Position numbers and translations under genes: made by a program
Source of the DNA: Panaeolus papilionaceus
Lineage: Eukaryota > Basidiomycota > Agaricomycetes > Agaricales
NCBI GenBank assembly: GCA_015501605.1
Contig: JADNRZ010000033.1
Span: 62,001 to 126,000 of the forward strand
Reading direction: 5' to 3'
Length of the DNA: 64,000 nucleotides
The notes under the pieces: model-generated
What the model saw: only the letters and a program-made list of their open reading frames with translations
Databases searched by the model: none
Told to the model about the DNA's origin: nothing
Shown: positions 21,809 through 34,525 of the stretch, piece after piece
How positions within the stretch are numbered: the stretch's first letter is position 1
How the letters are laid out: each line of letters starts with the position of its first letter

Positions 21809-22439
21809 AGCATTCTGGGTTTGCATTCTAACTCATCATTTCCTCTCTCTGATCAACACATACATCTTTCATTATATTTTCCCTCTGAGTAGCCTAGAAG
21901 TAGTGGTGCCCTTATTTTCTGTTGATTTTTCATCTTTGCAATAACCTCTTAAAACAAATATCACTCTTATCTATGTTGTCCTAACTTGTTACTTGATTGC
22001 AAGCCTCCATTGCTTGAATGTCATGTCCTGATTCGACTCCCTGTACCCATATCCTTGTTCCAAGGCCTTGAGGCTCGGGTTCTTTCCACCTGCGCCAGTG
22101 CATTTTGTCCATTTGGACGTCCACATGCCTCGTTTTCTCCACTCAAATGCATCAGAGTATCGTTTCATTGATGCTCTCATTCCTCCTCGAACTGACATTA
22201 CATTACACCTCACATTGAATTCTAATGTTCTGCACTTGTCAATGTAGCTTTCCCCCATACCCCACCACTCTCCATTGTACTAACATGTCAATAATCTTGC
22301 CTTAGCATAGGATCATCAGGACACATAAAAGGCCTCGGATGATGCCGCGTGCAGCGTCGGTCCTGTTTAGCATGTGAAGAATGGGGAGAAATCACGCAGA
22401 TGAAGAACATCAAGCTCTGACTGGTAAAGGGTATGTAAA
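21809..22439. other. Intergenic, no gene seen
   Basis: This stretch contains the 3' flank of the displaced GTPase end and AT-rich sequence up to the start of R copy B. Short open frames lack any recognised motif. Confidence 0.4.
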
Positions 22440-25400
22440 CGAAGAGAAGACATATTCAGATGAAGTGGTCCTAGTTGGGGAGTACTGTTGAATGCCGGGG
22501 TGGAAGGGACGTCTGGTCTCTCTAGTGGTAAATTGTTTGTCAGTGTTTGAACTCGCCTTTGACATCAAGCCGTCAACCCAACAGGGTCATGGTCGTCGCG
22601 CTGCACCTAAGTTGATGATTGCTCTCTGTCACCGCCTCAATATTTTTATCTTTTCACTTTTTGATTTGTCCCTCACGGTCGAATGTGGACAAAGGAATGC
22701 CTCAGAAGCGGCTGTAGGTTGAAGTGAATTGGATGGCATGATTGCTCGGTGTCCTCATCAGCCGATGTCGTCACAGTTTAGGGGACGATGGTAGAGGGGA
22801 TGCGAATTTAGACTGGTGACCAGTCTAATGTGCATTCTGGACTTTCAAATGGCTTAGTATAGTTTTTTTGTGAGTACCATGAGTTCTTTCTTTACCTTTC
22901 CTGCTAACCTATACTCGTCATTTTTAGTGTATCTCTATCGCACAATCTCATCCTTTTTTCTCAATGAACTGATTGACCACCGATCTCATTATCGTTGCTA
23001 AGGTCGTGTGCGCTTTTAACGAAGGGAACTTTTTTTAGGGCTTATGCACTCATCAACAGGGTAAAATGGGACCATGCAACCACGGAGATTGTTGAGAGAC
23101 ACGCACACCTGATTTGTCTTTGACCTATTTATCGGTTTTTTCTCGTTGACTTTTCGTACTTGATCTTCTCAAGCTGTAACCAATCCCTCAGTTTTAGGTC
23201 ACCTTCCACCACATCCACTACCACTCTCGAAAAACACAATTTTCATCCAACACAATGTGACGAGTTTGGCCCTGCGCGTCCCTCAAATATTGGTGTGTCA
23301 AGACTCAAAACGAGGTTTGTCTGCTTTGTCCTCGTTTTATGTGTAACAACACTGAAGATACATAGATGAGTGGTCTGCATGTAACCAAACCTGGTCTTGT
23401 CGTTTCACCGATGTTCGTGTTGAAATGCGATAAGAAATCCGGAGGTTATCCTTTGATGAGAGAAGCCAACGAGTAAGAAATGATAGTGAGGGTGTGGGGA
23501 TGATGTTGTCTTCACAGGAAGGAGCAGAAGTTGAAGACCATGTACAGTAAGTGTCGTTCATCAGCAGCGTTCCAAATCTCAACTCATCTATTCAATTCCA
23601 GCGTCGCCAATTAAATCCACTTCCACTCTGTAACGCCTGACTTGTCGGTTTCCCTCATCTTTCTGTGACCGCGGCTGGACGTACTTCAAATAACTCCTGT
23701 CGGCGCGGGCATCCTACCACCAATGCGTTTCCATTTCTGAATTCATAACCATCCCGCACGTCCAATTGGGCCACCTACTCCTCCCATTTTTTATTATGCT
23801 CATCTACCTACTGACAGCACTAGCACACCGAGAGGGCGAACCTCAGCGTCGAGAAGAGAAGACAAGCTATATTCGAGATGCTCACCTAGCACACCGAGAG
23901 GGCGACTAGGAATGAGTATGAGTACATGTAATGTGCTAAGCGAGTGAATAGAAATGACTTACACCTCAGCGTCGAGAAGAGAAGACAAGCTGAGGTGTCA
24001 AGTCGATGAACGAAGAACTTTATACTAAAGTGATGAAGTGAAATGAATGAAATGGAAAACATGTGACGCGATGAATGAGGATGCACTCTCAACACCTACC
24101 TCTACCATCTCCACAACGTCCACCAGTGCTGTTTTTCCGACGAAAACATGGTTCCATCATTATATCGATCAGGTATTATCTTCGTCCCCATCACTAGCGT
24201 GGATGTCATTCCCGCCCTGGTCAACCCGACAGTCAACACTCTGCTTGCAGTCACTCTGCTCAAAAATTTCACGTTGTCGTCCTGCGTACAGTCCAGCCAG
24301 AGTAGGGATAGTGAAACGTCGGGTTGTTGAGGGGGAGGAAACGGAATAGGAAGGTGTTGGTGCAGGGAGACCCCGATGTGGACACATGGACACATTGACT
24401 CATAAGTCAAGCCAGTGTCCAGCGATGGACCTCACTCCTCCTGTAACACGTCCCTCAATATCCTACGCTGCTTTGATGGGGTGTTTGTTAGGTCCAGGTG
24501 TCGTTGATGACCCAGGAATCGTTGTTGTTGAAGGGCGTGGGGGTTTGGGTGGCGTTGGGGCTGCAGGAAGGGAGAGCCGATATTTTGAGTCGCGTCTGGG
24601 TTGGATTGGCAGTTGGGATGGGGATGAAAGGAAGGATGAGATGAAGGGGAATATAAAAGCGGTGGCTGAGGAGGAAGAGGGGGGGATGCAGGTGGGGATT
24701 GACGGGAGGAGCGACCCGGCGTTCAATACCATGGTCACTTCAAGTGGTTGAGGCGAAACATTTTTGTGAGTAACACGACTCAACACATCTTCACTTATAC
24801 TCATTTCCACTCCATATTCCGTGACTTGATCCCCAGAAAGCAAAAACGGTTTTGTTTTCTTCATTGCCTCTCTTCCCTACACAGTGGCTGCTTGAAGACG
24901 ACATCCGGGTTCTCACCTCAGCACTTTGGTTGGCAGAAAGCGCATATAGCCCACCAGGAGTGTTGCAGTCATTGATTACCACTCGCCAGTACGACGCCTA
25001 TCATGAACGTATCGCCACCACAAGTTACAGCAACGCAATGACTGACACGTCATCAAGCAACATCGTTATGGTCTCCCACATCCCTCTACGACCGTCACTA
25101 ATTCAGATCCTTCATCCTGCTGCCGTCGCCTACGATCATCCTACCACCCATTTCCATCGCTCCCCGGCACCTACGTGTTCATCTTCCATTAGCGATTCAT
25201 ACGCCACCAAGACGAGAAGTGAGATTTGCTTTCTTTCTCCACCCTTTGAAGGGTGTCGGCATTGACGATGTACCAGAAACACGCCAAGCGCTACCACTGG
25301 TACAAACGGACTACAGCGGAGGAAGCTCGGGTTGAGGTGACTCTTTGGCGTTTTGCGATAGAGATCTGGCGGAGCAACGAGCGACGGAGGTAGATTGTGA

Positions 25401-26690
25401 GGAAGTTGAGAGTTTTATTGCGTTAGAAAGGGGGGGGAGTTGTCAAGGATGTACCACAGGTATCGCTCATTAATTTCCTTCCAAATCTCACCAGACCTCA
25501 GCGGACCTGATATTCATCCCTAGCGTCGTTAGCTGTATCCTTATCGAGTCGCTTCGACACCCTCAACGATTTCGCTCCCTTCACCCCCTCTGGTCTCATA
25601 TCCAGTTTCCCTCAACTCTCGTCGTCTCGTCGCCTTGGCTGGCCAACGACACATTTGGTTTGCTGGGAGATCCACAATCAATAATCACGACTCACCAGTA
25701 CGAAGAAATCGTCCTATCATGAACGCATCACTGGCGACAGCAACCCAATGACTGACACGCAATCAAGCGACGTTATTGATTCATTAATTCCTCTCCGATT
25801 GTCCTGGGAGCACATCCTTCAATGCACTGTTATCAACGCGAATACCCTGCTTCCAAGCTACTTCCATCGAATGTGCTTTACTTCACCCCAGCGCACCCCA
25901 AAGGATTCCTCATCCCTTATCTCCTTACATCTCTACCATCTCCACAACACCACCCAAATAAACACTTCTTTATTTTTTTCGCTCATATCGCTCACATCAC
26001 CCCAATACCGCGCCCCTCTGCTCATCAGAACTGAGTGGGACCTATCCGGAATATGTTCCGTCACCGCCCCGGTCAACTCAACTGCCCAACGATCACCACT
26101 CAGCCCTCCGAATTAAATTCCGGCGCATTTAGGCTACTTTTCTTCTTATGGCTCAGGGGGGTAGAAGTGGTATACGGCCAGGTTGTTGGGTTACGACACA
26201 AAAGAGGAAGCTGATGGTGTGAGGAGGCAGCCGACATAGACACAACACTTTGGCTCATACGCCAACTCTAGCGATAACGATGGTCCTCTCCCTTCACGTA
26301 TCACCTACCTTAACATCTTACGCTGCTTTTCATGGCACTTTGGTGGTCCTGGGTGTCGCTGATGCGCCGGTAAACGTCTTTGTTGGACGTTGTCGGAGTA
26401 TCGCGTGGGATTGGGATTACAGAGAGGAAAGTGCGATATTTCATGTGTTGAGTCACGTTTGGCTAGGATTGGTGGTTGGGGATGATAGAAAGATGGGCGG
26501 AATGAGAGAGGCCGACGTGGAGAGCGTAGTTGGGAAGGATGGAGATGAGGAGGTGAAGGTGGATGCTGCTGGAACGCCGTACCAGTCTTCAATGCAACAG
26601 GCGTTTCAAGTGGTCGGGGTTAGATACTTTTGTGAGTAAAAGTTGACCGATATGTGATTATGAGTTCGCGTTCTAACCGATTGTCTTGTG
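22440..26690 (+). repeat. Long repeat R, copy B
   Basis: The order of blocks is the same as in copies A and D: 22440-22740 (cf. 2500-2810), 22860-23100 (cf. 2900-3140), 23370-23700 (cf. 3400-3720), 24100-24760 (cf. 3900-4570), 25000-25210 (cf. 4800-4929 then 9013-9100) and 25740-26640 (cf. 9580-10350). Open frames of 121 and 129 codons (24386-24751 and 26250-26639) correspond to the SYAA..GVADAPGNVVVG unit. A solo LTR interrupts it. Confidence 0.7.
23812..24094. mobile_element. Solo LTR, 283 bp
   Basis: A TG...CA segment is absent from the matching place in copies A and D and is flanked by CCTAC at 23807-23811 and 24095-24099. It contains two copies of a 19-bp string (TAGCACACCGAGAGGGCGA) and a 10-bp inverted repeat (ACACCTCAGC/GCTGAGGTGT, 23961-23998). 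No second LTR or coding region is present, so it is probably the product of LTR-LTR recombination. Confidence 0.75.
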
Positions 26691-28930
26691 ATGAGCATTT
26701 CAGCTTAAGACAAAAGTCAACTCGCACTCAGATCCATATTAGAGAGGGGTCGCCAACAGAGCAAGCCGCTGCTAAACATGGGAAAATTGGTGCCAGTGTT
26801 TGAATTGATGGTAAAGGGAACACATCCATCAAACCAGGTTGATCCCGAACCACCATCACCGTCGTGCTTACTCTTGCTTACTCTGAGCTGAACAACCGTC
26901 GTCTATCTTTTCATTCCTCTCTCTTCTTCGCTCTCACTTTCTATGTTTTTTTCCTCGAGGATTAAATACTGTTCTTTTAACGAAGCTACTCTGGGCTGAG
27001 TCGTCTATCGGCTCACTTAGGGATAAGAGCTGGCTCTGGCTGATGTTGACCGGTTCCAAATAGATAAAAGTGAGTATAAGTTTATGCTGGCACTTTCTGG
27101 ACCGGCCTGACCCACAAACCTTTTCAGGGTATTTAGATAGAAGAATACTATCCGTTTGAACACCGTTTATAACCTGCGCTCTCAAGCTCCATGACAGGGC
27201 CATCGCCTCAACCCAGCTTAAACACCGCTTCCGCTGTCTTCTCTCGTGATTCGCGCTACATGACTATGAAACTCTCGTTGAATTTGCATCCTGAGTGTCT
27301 TTGAGGCCTGGGGGACGGCTGGGAGTATGTGGATGCGAGTGCAGTTACAATGGGATTCACCAGCTCAAATTGCCCATTGTCAATGCGATACCGCTCTCTG
27401 GTCTTGCTGGATGATTGAGTTCATGTTTTATCGTTCTTCGTCGCCACTCAGGATTGTGAGTGTTGGGATAGCATTGTTGTAGTAGGGACATGACCCTGCC
27501 TGCACATGAGTGGATGTCGTAGAGCCTAGACTGTAAGCTTCGTGCATTTCCCTTATTATCAATCACTGCGAATCTCATTAAAACTAACCTCTCATTCACT
27601 TCGAGTGTCGCCAGTTAAATCCACCTCCAGCTGTATAACCAATGGCTTAAAATAATCACAGCCAACGCCCCCGTTTTCTTCCACATCTGCCCATTCGCTA
27701 CACTGCACTACAGGGTGTCACCTCCTGAAGATAAACTCGTCACCTCACCGCCTTTTACTCTCTGGGACTATGTGGAATTGACGCTGATCGGCGACAAGAC
27801 AGAGCAACCATGAACATATCACTGGCGACAGCGCTGGAACGACTGACACGCCAGCTAGTGTTGTCATTTCCTTGTCTCTCCGCGAACGTTGTGGGACCCA
27901 TGCTTTGATTCACTCATCGTCGCCACAACTATCCATCTGCCAATGTGATTTAAACACCCTCTGCGCCGTTCAAACTCTTTTCCTAGACCAACCAATATGC
28001 CTCCCCCCACCCCGCTCACTCCACATAACCCCAAGACACTACATCACATATCTCCTCCTACCTCTACCTTCTCCATAATGCAACCCGTGGCGATTTCGCA
28101 GCAAAGCCCTGATTTCGTCCTCATGGTGCTCACATCTCATGGTCAAGAGTCCATCATGTCTGCTTCATATACATGCTATCACCCACCAAGAGTGAATTCT
28201 GCTGCTAGCCTAGTTGAAGAACCTGTTCAGCACACCACTCCCAGGTGTCCAATTCCAGTGTTTTTACGCTGTTGTGACCCTTACAGTTAAGCCGGAGTAG
28301 GGGTGGCAGAAGAAAAGGTTGTGGAGGGGACGGAAACAGGTATTGTTGCGTGAGGTGTGACGAGACCCATCAGGTGATGTGGACCTCATGCACTTCGACA
28401 TCTACATCAACATGGGCAACAGCGATGGACCTCACTTCTTCTGTAAAACCTCCCCAGACATCTTGCGCTGTTTTTCATGGTCATTTACTTGCTCTAGGTG
28501 TTGCTGATGCAGCAGGAAACACTGTTGGACTTCGCCCATCAGGTGACAGGGACATGGCACCACATTGACTCCTAAGTCAAGCCAGGCTCAAAGGATCATC
28601 GTCGCCCCTCTTGTAACACCTCACTCGAAACTGTACACCGCTTTTCAGGGTGCTTTGCTTGTCCTGGATGTCACCAATGTGCCATGAAACATCATTGTTG
28701 GACATTGTTGGCATTTTGGGCAGGTTTGGGTACAGAAAGGAGGGGTAATATTTTGGATGTTGAGTCACATCTGGGTCTAATTGGCATTGAGTGTCAGGTT
28801 GGAAAGACAGGTGTGATGAGAGAGGGTATGAATAAGGTAGTGGGGAAGGAGGGTGAGGGGATGAAGGTTGGGAGTGAGACGAGGACTGAAGCAACTACCA
28901 ATATAAGTTGATATATTTTTGAGTACTATT
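26690..28930 (+). repeat. Long repeat R, divergent copy E
   Basis: Weaker but ordered similarity to the other copies is seen: 26780-26880 (cf. 2600-2690), 27600-27650 (cf. 3650-3700), 28030-28100 (cf. 3890-3930), 28330-28530 (cf. 4150-4340) and 28560-28910 (cf. 9990-10330). It follows copy B head to tail, so copies may have duplicated in tandem. Confidence 0.55.
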
Positions 28931-29801
28931 GTGTGGTATCTAGATTAAGTTATGTGTGCCAGCCTTCTTGTGTTGTATGGAAATCTTGTTTAAATGCAGT
29001 TACTTTTAAACCCAAGTTAGAAAAGTCCTTTTGTCTAACAACTCATTGCATAAATTACTTCATATTCCTGTCTTTGCCTTACCTTGGCATTATCACCTAC
29101 ATCATCCCTTCTTGAAGCACTCACCATGCCCTGTTTGTCCTGTGTGGAAGCACTATGTTTATCCCTTTGTCCATGAAGAGCCTTTTCCAAAATAAAATAT
29201 AAGTGCATTTAAATTCCAACATTTGAGAAGAGAAAATTGACAATTGAGTACAATTAACTGCCTAGCTACTTGTATTTACAGAATACCCTCTTCCCAGTTA
29301 CAACAAAACATCTGAAGCAGGATTTCAAAGCAGCAGAGAGTGGAAGACGTGGTACAGTGCAGCACCGTCACGTGATACACCCCCACCATGTTGTACACTC
29401 CGATGATAAATCGCGACGCCCATGCGCAATTCTGCACGCGCATCTTATTTTTTGCACGCGTTTTATTGGTAGATACCGAATGCATTAATGTATAACTTAA
29501 TATAATGCAATATATATGCCCTTGCCCAAGCTATACGACTCAGATACCCTGATTTACACCAAATTTGATGGCTGTCCGAATGTGTTTGACCAAGTGAAGG
29601 AGGCAGCAAAGGACCGCGTGCTTTGATACATATACCATATGAAGGTCATACATATATATATGCTATAGGTCTATTATTGCTATCTAAAATGTCCTATTTG
29701 GCTATCTGTAAGGCATGTGCTAGTGTGTATCAGATATAGAAAAGTGCAAAAATACCTATATAATGTGTGCAGGAAATAGCAGAATAACCATCATCCAAAC
29801 C
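28931..29801. other. Flank of the pogo-type element
   Basis: This AT-rich stretch is upstream of the pogo-type transposase. A GTGCAAAAATACC motif near 29746 resembles, in inverted orientation, a motif near 45985-46010 beyond the gene's 3' end. Those may be remnants of the element's terminal repeats, but the match is short and imperfect. Confidence 0.3.
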
Positions 29802-30589
29802 ATGCCTCCCAAGAAGAAACGTCTTCCTAGCATCTATGCAAAGATGACCGAGGCTCAGCTTCGTGATATGTTACTTGAACGTGCTGCTTTACTCTATACT
29901 CAGGAACAGAACCCAAAGACTCGTGATTGGGATCGTGTTCGTCCACTTGGCTATCATGGCTGCTGTGAATACATCTCAAAGGACTTCTGGGAGACTACTG
30001 GGGTTATTATTCACTTATCTCATGCAACCCTGCGCAATCGTGTGGAAGGGATGAACACACGCAGTCGAAGAGCGGAGGAAGCACGTTGGCTGTGCAATAC
30101 TGAGGAGTGAGTCGTTGTTGACATGTGCATTGAGACTGCTAAGCGCGGTTTTCCCTGGAGCCACAAACGTCTAAAGGAACATGTCGACTTGATATGTGCT
30201 ATCAAGTATGGAGGTCCCAATCCGCTTCGAAAGTTCCCGGAGACCGGAGTTGGCCAGAACTGGACAGACCGCTTTCTCAAGCAGCACCAGAATCTTCTCA
30301 AGATGTCAATGTCAACACCGCTTGAGTCGAAACGTGGACAGGCTGTCAACGAAACAGCCAACGAACGCTACTGGAAGCTGCTGAAGGACACCATGGAGGA
30401 GTACGACATCAAGCCACACAACATTTACGGTGCAGATGAGTGTGGTATACTGGAGAGAGGTAGCGAGAAAGAGAAAGTGATCACACCTCAGGATCAGAAG
30501 GGGCCGGTTTACCAACAAAAGGCAGGGGGTCGCGATAATACAACTGTTATTGTTACAATCTGTGCCGATGGTACCTACATTCAACCAAC
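29802..30589 (+). pseudogene. Pogo/CENP-B-like transposase, 5' half
   Basis: The frame starts MPPKKKRLPSIYAKM at 29802 and encodes helix-turn-helix-like DNA-binding segments. One is near residues 45-75; a second CENP-B-like one (GVGQNWTDRFLKQH) follows. The start of the DDE_1 catalytic domain comes next: NIYGADECGI carries the first acidic residue. An in-frame TGA at 30108-30110 lies inside the second DNA-binding region; the same frame continues beyond it. At 30589 the coding sequence is cut by the KDZ element. The remaining half is at 44013-45788. Confidence 0.75.
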
Positions 30590-31074
30590 CACATAGGTAA
30601 GCTACACTGTAGTTACTAAGTACTCTATGGAACAGACTACATTGTATATACTTAGTTGTTCCATGGAACGCGCATGGAATTCCTTCATAGTAATATAAGA
30701 CTATTATTAAGATTTGTGAATGGTAAGGATTGTGTGAATGAAAGCATTGAATAGGTGAGTGGGGCGGCAGGAGGGACGGACGGATGAGATGGGGGGTCGT
30801 GAGGGTTGGGAGGACTCCGGGACATGGGGATGTATATGCCGGGCAGAGAATGGAGTGGGCGGGTGGTCGGAGGAAAAACAACTCCGTTGTACGGGCGGAC
30901 ATGTAGCCGGGTGGGGGACCAAAATAGTCGGATAGGGAGTGCATCAGCGGGTAGGCTTGCGGGCGGGTGGGAGAGCGGGTGAATGAGCGGGTGAGGGTAG
31001 GTGAGCGGGTGGGTGAGCGGGTAAGGGTTGCTGGGAGAGCGGATGGATGAGCGGGTGAGGGTAGGTGAACGGGT
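30590..31074 (+). repeat. Left terminal inverted repeat of KDZ element
   Basis: From GTAAGCTACACTGTAG inward this is the reverse complement of about 43520-44004, with near-perfect identity until about 31074. The inner part is GC-rich with repeated GCGGGTGAG. The outermost few bases differ between ends. Confidence 0.9.
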
Positions 31075-31600
31075 AAGGGTTGCTGGAAGAGTGGGTGGAT
31101 GAGCGGGTGAGGGTGGGTGAGTGGGGACGTCAGCAGGTGGGGCAGCGGGTGGACGCGTAGGAGAGCGGGTAAGGAAGCGATTGTTAGACCGGGTGAGGGT
31201 CCTATGTAACCGGGTGGGTCGGTGAATGAAGAGGGCGGGTGGATGAGCAGGTGAGAGAGCAGCTGGGAAAGTGTGTGAGGGTAGGGGCGTGGATAAGCGA
31301 GAGGGATAGTTGGGAAAGCAGAGTGGGCGGGTAAGGAAGGGTGAGGATGGGATGGGTAAGCGTGTGAATTAGTTAGAGACAGGGACGGGTGGCGAATGGG
31401 GTTGACGGGTAACGGAGGGAATGGGCGGGTCGACGGGTAAGGAAAGAGATTGAACGGATTAGGGAGAGATCCAGGGAAGGGAAGGGGTAAGCGGGTCGGG
31501 GACGGTCGTTCTCTAGGTCAGTAATCGGGTGAGTTCATCATCGGGGATGAGCACGTGAGGAAATTCAGCGGGGGAGAGATCGAATCATTGGACGGATGGG
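31075..31600. repeat. Left subterminal repeat array of KDZ element
   Basis: Irregular short repeats of the type GCGGGTGAGGGTAGGTGA and AGCGGGTGGATGA continue beyond the perfect inverted repeat. The complementary motif CACCCGCTCA recurs at the other end (43180-43520). Such clusters commonly bind transposases; that role here is inferred. Confidence 0.65.
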
Positions 31601-31803
31601 TTGGGTGTGCGGGTTACACGGGGTGGGGGTATGTCTAGAAGAAGTGTGAGTTTGATGGGTGGCTATACACATTCGTCTATAAACGGATAAAAAGCAAAGA
31701 TGAGTTGGCAGTTGGTTGATAAGTTGTGTTGAAGTAAATCCCCAGGATTCCGGGACACCAATCAATCAATTGATGGCTGCGGGGCCGTTGATCCGTTGGA
31801 TGC

Positions 31804-31813
31804 TATATAAATA
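31804..31813 (+). promoter_or_regulatory. TATA-like box for acidic-protein gene
   Basis: TATATAAATA lies 234 bp upstream of the ATG at 32047, in otherwise GC-richer DNA. It is the only strong TATA-like string between the subterminal array and the gene. Confidence 0.4.
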
Positions 31814-32046
31814 AGCGGTGACTGACAGGTGATGGGTTTGTGACACCATGTCAGTATTACCCGGGGGGACTTATACAGCTCCGTCCAGCTATGCGGAGAT
31901 GACGTGGCGGACACCGATCATGTGGAAAAGACTGGACCGGAAGGCTGTGCGATCCACGGACTATTAGTCATCACGATATAATATTGTCCGATGGCTCATC
32001 TTTTTTCATCGATTATCTTGCATACCCGTCGTCTCACAGCTCAACC

Positions 32047-34184
32047 ATGTCGGATAGTGTACCAGTCCCCCCACCTGTGGATATGACCTCACCCAGTCTC
32101 TTTGCATGCAAGGTTCCTTTTCGACGTTTCCCGGGTATGGAGAACCACAGCTCCGCCACGACGCCCGACCAAGAATGTTATGTGCAGGATATCTTGATGT
32201 ACAGTGGCTTCCAGCTTGCTGCTCAGCTTGCTAGCGCGTTTGAGCACGGTTTACATCAGCCATTGAGGAAGCGGGAGAGAGCGCATGTGGGTTGGATTCA
32301 AAAGGGGATTCGTCAGGAACTAGTATGCACGGCATATTGTGTATTAATATTGAAATTAATGATATTCAACTGTAGAACTTCTTTCTCAGTTATCTGGGAT
32401 ATGCCCGTTGTCTTGGAATGGATATTCAAGTACCACCTCCGATTGAGATGCTGGCTACAGAGTGCTTCGATGAGGTCCGATGGGGAATGGACGGTCTTAC
32501 TCACCTGATCAAGGAGTGGTATTGGCTTCCCTACTATATTGCTGCTTGGCTACCGAAGAACTTTGAGTTCTATCAATGTTGGTGGGCTACGTCCGCCCAT
32601 TACCACGGCAACCCCAACGTAATATCGTCGAGAACTTTGCAACAGTGCCTTGATCACTTCCGAGAACGGCGCCAGATCGTGTACAACCATGTCCGTCTTC
32701 ACGACCCCGACTTCAACGACAATTGCAAAGATCCCGAGCCGTTATTGCCACGGTTGGCCTCCCCACAGGTTATCCACGATTATTCACCCACTCCGTTATT
32801 CCTCTTCGAGATGACCTCTACCGAATGGGAAGCCCGGTTTGGACGTCCACGTGGACAGGGAGAAGTGAACATGTTGTCGCGCGAATTGGAGAAGGACATC
32901 CGATCGAAAATCAGGAGCCTATACGACCCCGACGCATCCGGTGCAGTTCATGGTCCACTTGGTGTGACCCATCCTGCGGTCGTAACCGAAGATGGGTCAC
33001 TGACGCCTTCTGTCATTGGTCCCATGCCCGTTACCCTAAGGAGCGCTCTGGATGAAGAGGAGGATGGAGATAACATGTCCACAGAGGAAACCGGGCGCGA
33101 CGGGGACAATCTCATGGACTTGCTGGAAGGTGCGCCCGAAAACGTCTTCGGAGAGGAAGGGGAACAGGATGAATACGACTACAACGGGGCGGAAGGGGGG
33201 CATATCGAGCATGAAGATCCAATGGCGCTTTTGGCTGAAGCTCCCTTGTCTCTAGAGTCCTCCGATCAATCATCATCGGACGATGGGGAAGCCGATGAGG
33301 ATCCAATGAACCTCTTAGCGAATGCTCCTATGAGTCTTCTTAGTGACGGGGAATCATCGGACGACGATTCTGAGGAAACGGATGAAGATGGGGACGACCC
33401 AATGGCGATTTTGGAACAAGCACCGGACTCACTGCCCGGGACACAGCCCGCAACAGATGACGATGACGATGAAGACGAAGATGACCCAATGGCGATTTTG
33501 AATGAGGCACCTGACAGGCTTCAAGGGACACAATCTGCAATGGATGACGACAAGGAGGAGCAGTATGTTTTATCGCTGGTCAAGGATCCATCCACGACCA
33601 GCCGACATGTCTCCTCGTCCGTCGATGGTGAAGATGATGATGATGTGCATCGTCCGGTACGACGGATTCCACTCTTCCTTCCTGGTAGCGAATCGCCCAT
33701 TGGGAGTGAAAGAAGCAGCGACTTCTTTCTTTCGCCCGCTCGGACTGGTGCAATCCCGATTGGTTTGCTGAGCCCGTTTAATGACACGGGCGTTGGTCAG
33801 TGGGTGAGGGATGAGGTCGAATTGGGGCGACACGCTGTAAATGCATCCTTCAATGATGTAGGCGAGACTTTGGGTCTGGATCGCCTGCAACTACAGGAAG
33901 ATAACGATGCCGATGATGAGGATGATAGTACGGATGATGCTCAATTCATCAACGAGGTGAGCAATGTGATCCCGCTGGATTTCGGGGGCGGGCGGAGGTC
34001 AAAGGGTGATGATGCTCGTTATTTTATCAATGCAAAAGGGGAGACGGAGGAGGTAGAGGAGGAGGAAGAATACAGTGACGAAGGTGATGAGGATGATGAC
34101 ATATCGAGCCATCGTCGTTCATCGTTCTCCATCGACGGGACAATTTATGCAACGGACAACGAGCCTTACATTGATACTGATTAA
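32047..34184 (+). CDS. KDZ-element passenger A, acidic repeat protein
   Basis: Two exons (32047-32322, 32376-34184) give 694 aa. The first ATG in frame (MSDSVPVPPPVDM) was chosen. Residues about 30-230 form a compact region with many aromatic residues (NFFLSYLGYARCLGMDI, YWLPYYIAAWLPKNFEFYQCWW) that looks like a folded domain. Residues about 330-520 are highly acidic and contain at least four repeats of the pattern (D)DPMALLxxAPxSLxG, spaced by Asp/Glu runs. The C-terminus is acidic too. I recognise no named domain. It converges with the KDZ gene, 341 bp apart. Acidic repeat regions often bind histones or basic proteins, so a chromatin or transposase-interaction role is possible but unproven. 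Confidence 0.75.
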
Positions 34185-34525
34185 ATCTTTGCATGTACAC
34201 TTCCCTGTTCTTGTTTTTGTAATATCATTTATATTTGCTGCTACATCGGAATGCTTAACGGAGACGCATACGAGCTATTGTTGTGTTTGAAAGCTGTATC
34301 GGCCACGACTGCATGCCTATGCCAGGCATCCCGCTTCCGGCGTGCATAGGCAGCCATCGGCTTAGTGACATTTGCCTGACGGGCCCTACAGCCCCATCTC
34401 TCCGATTGGTATAGGAAGAATCTGACGGTCCATTCCATTTCGATTGAGAGAAGGGCGGACTCCTCCTTCCAGCGCCTTGAGAGAGCCCAGGCGCGCAGCC
34501 AATGAACGCGCAGAACTTGTGGGGA

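Noticed and set aside
30597..30944. Long minus-strand frame (MHSLSDYFGPPPG...) also found at 43651-44091
   Set aside because: Both copies are the arms of the KDZ terminal inverted repeat; the frame is open because of base composition and identity simply reflects the TIR.
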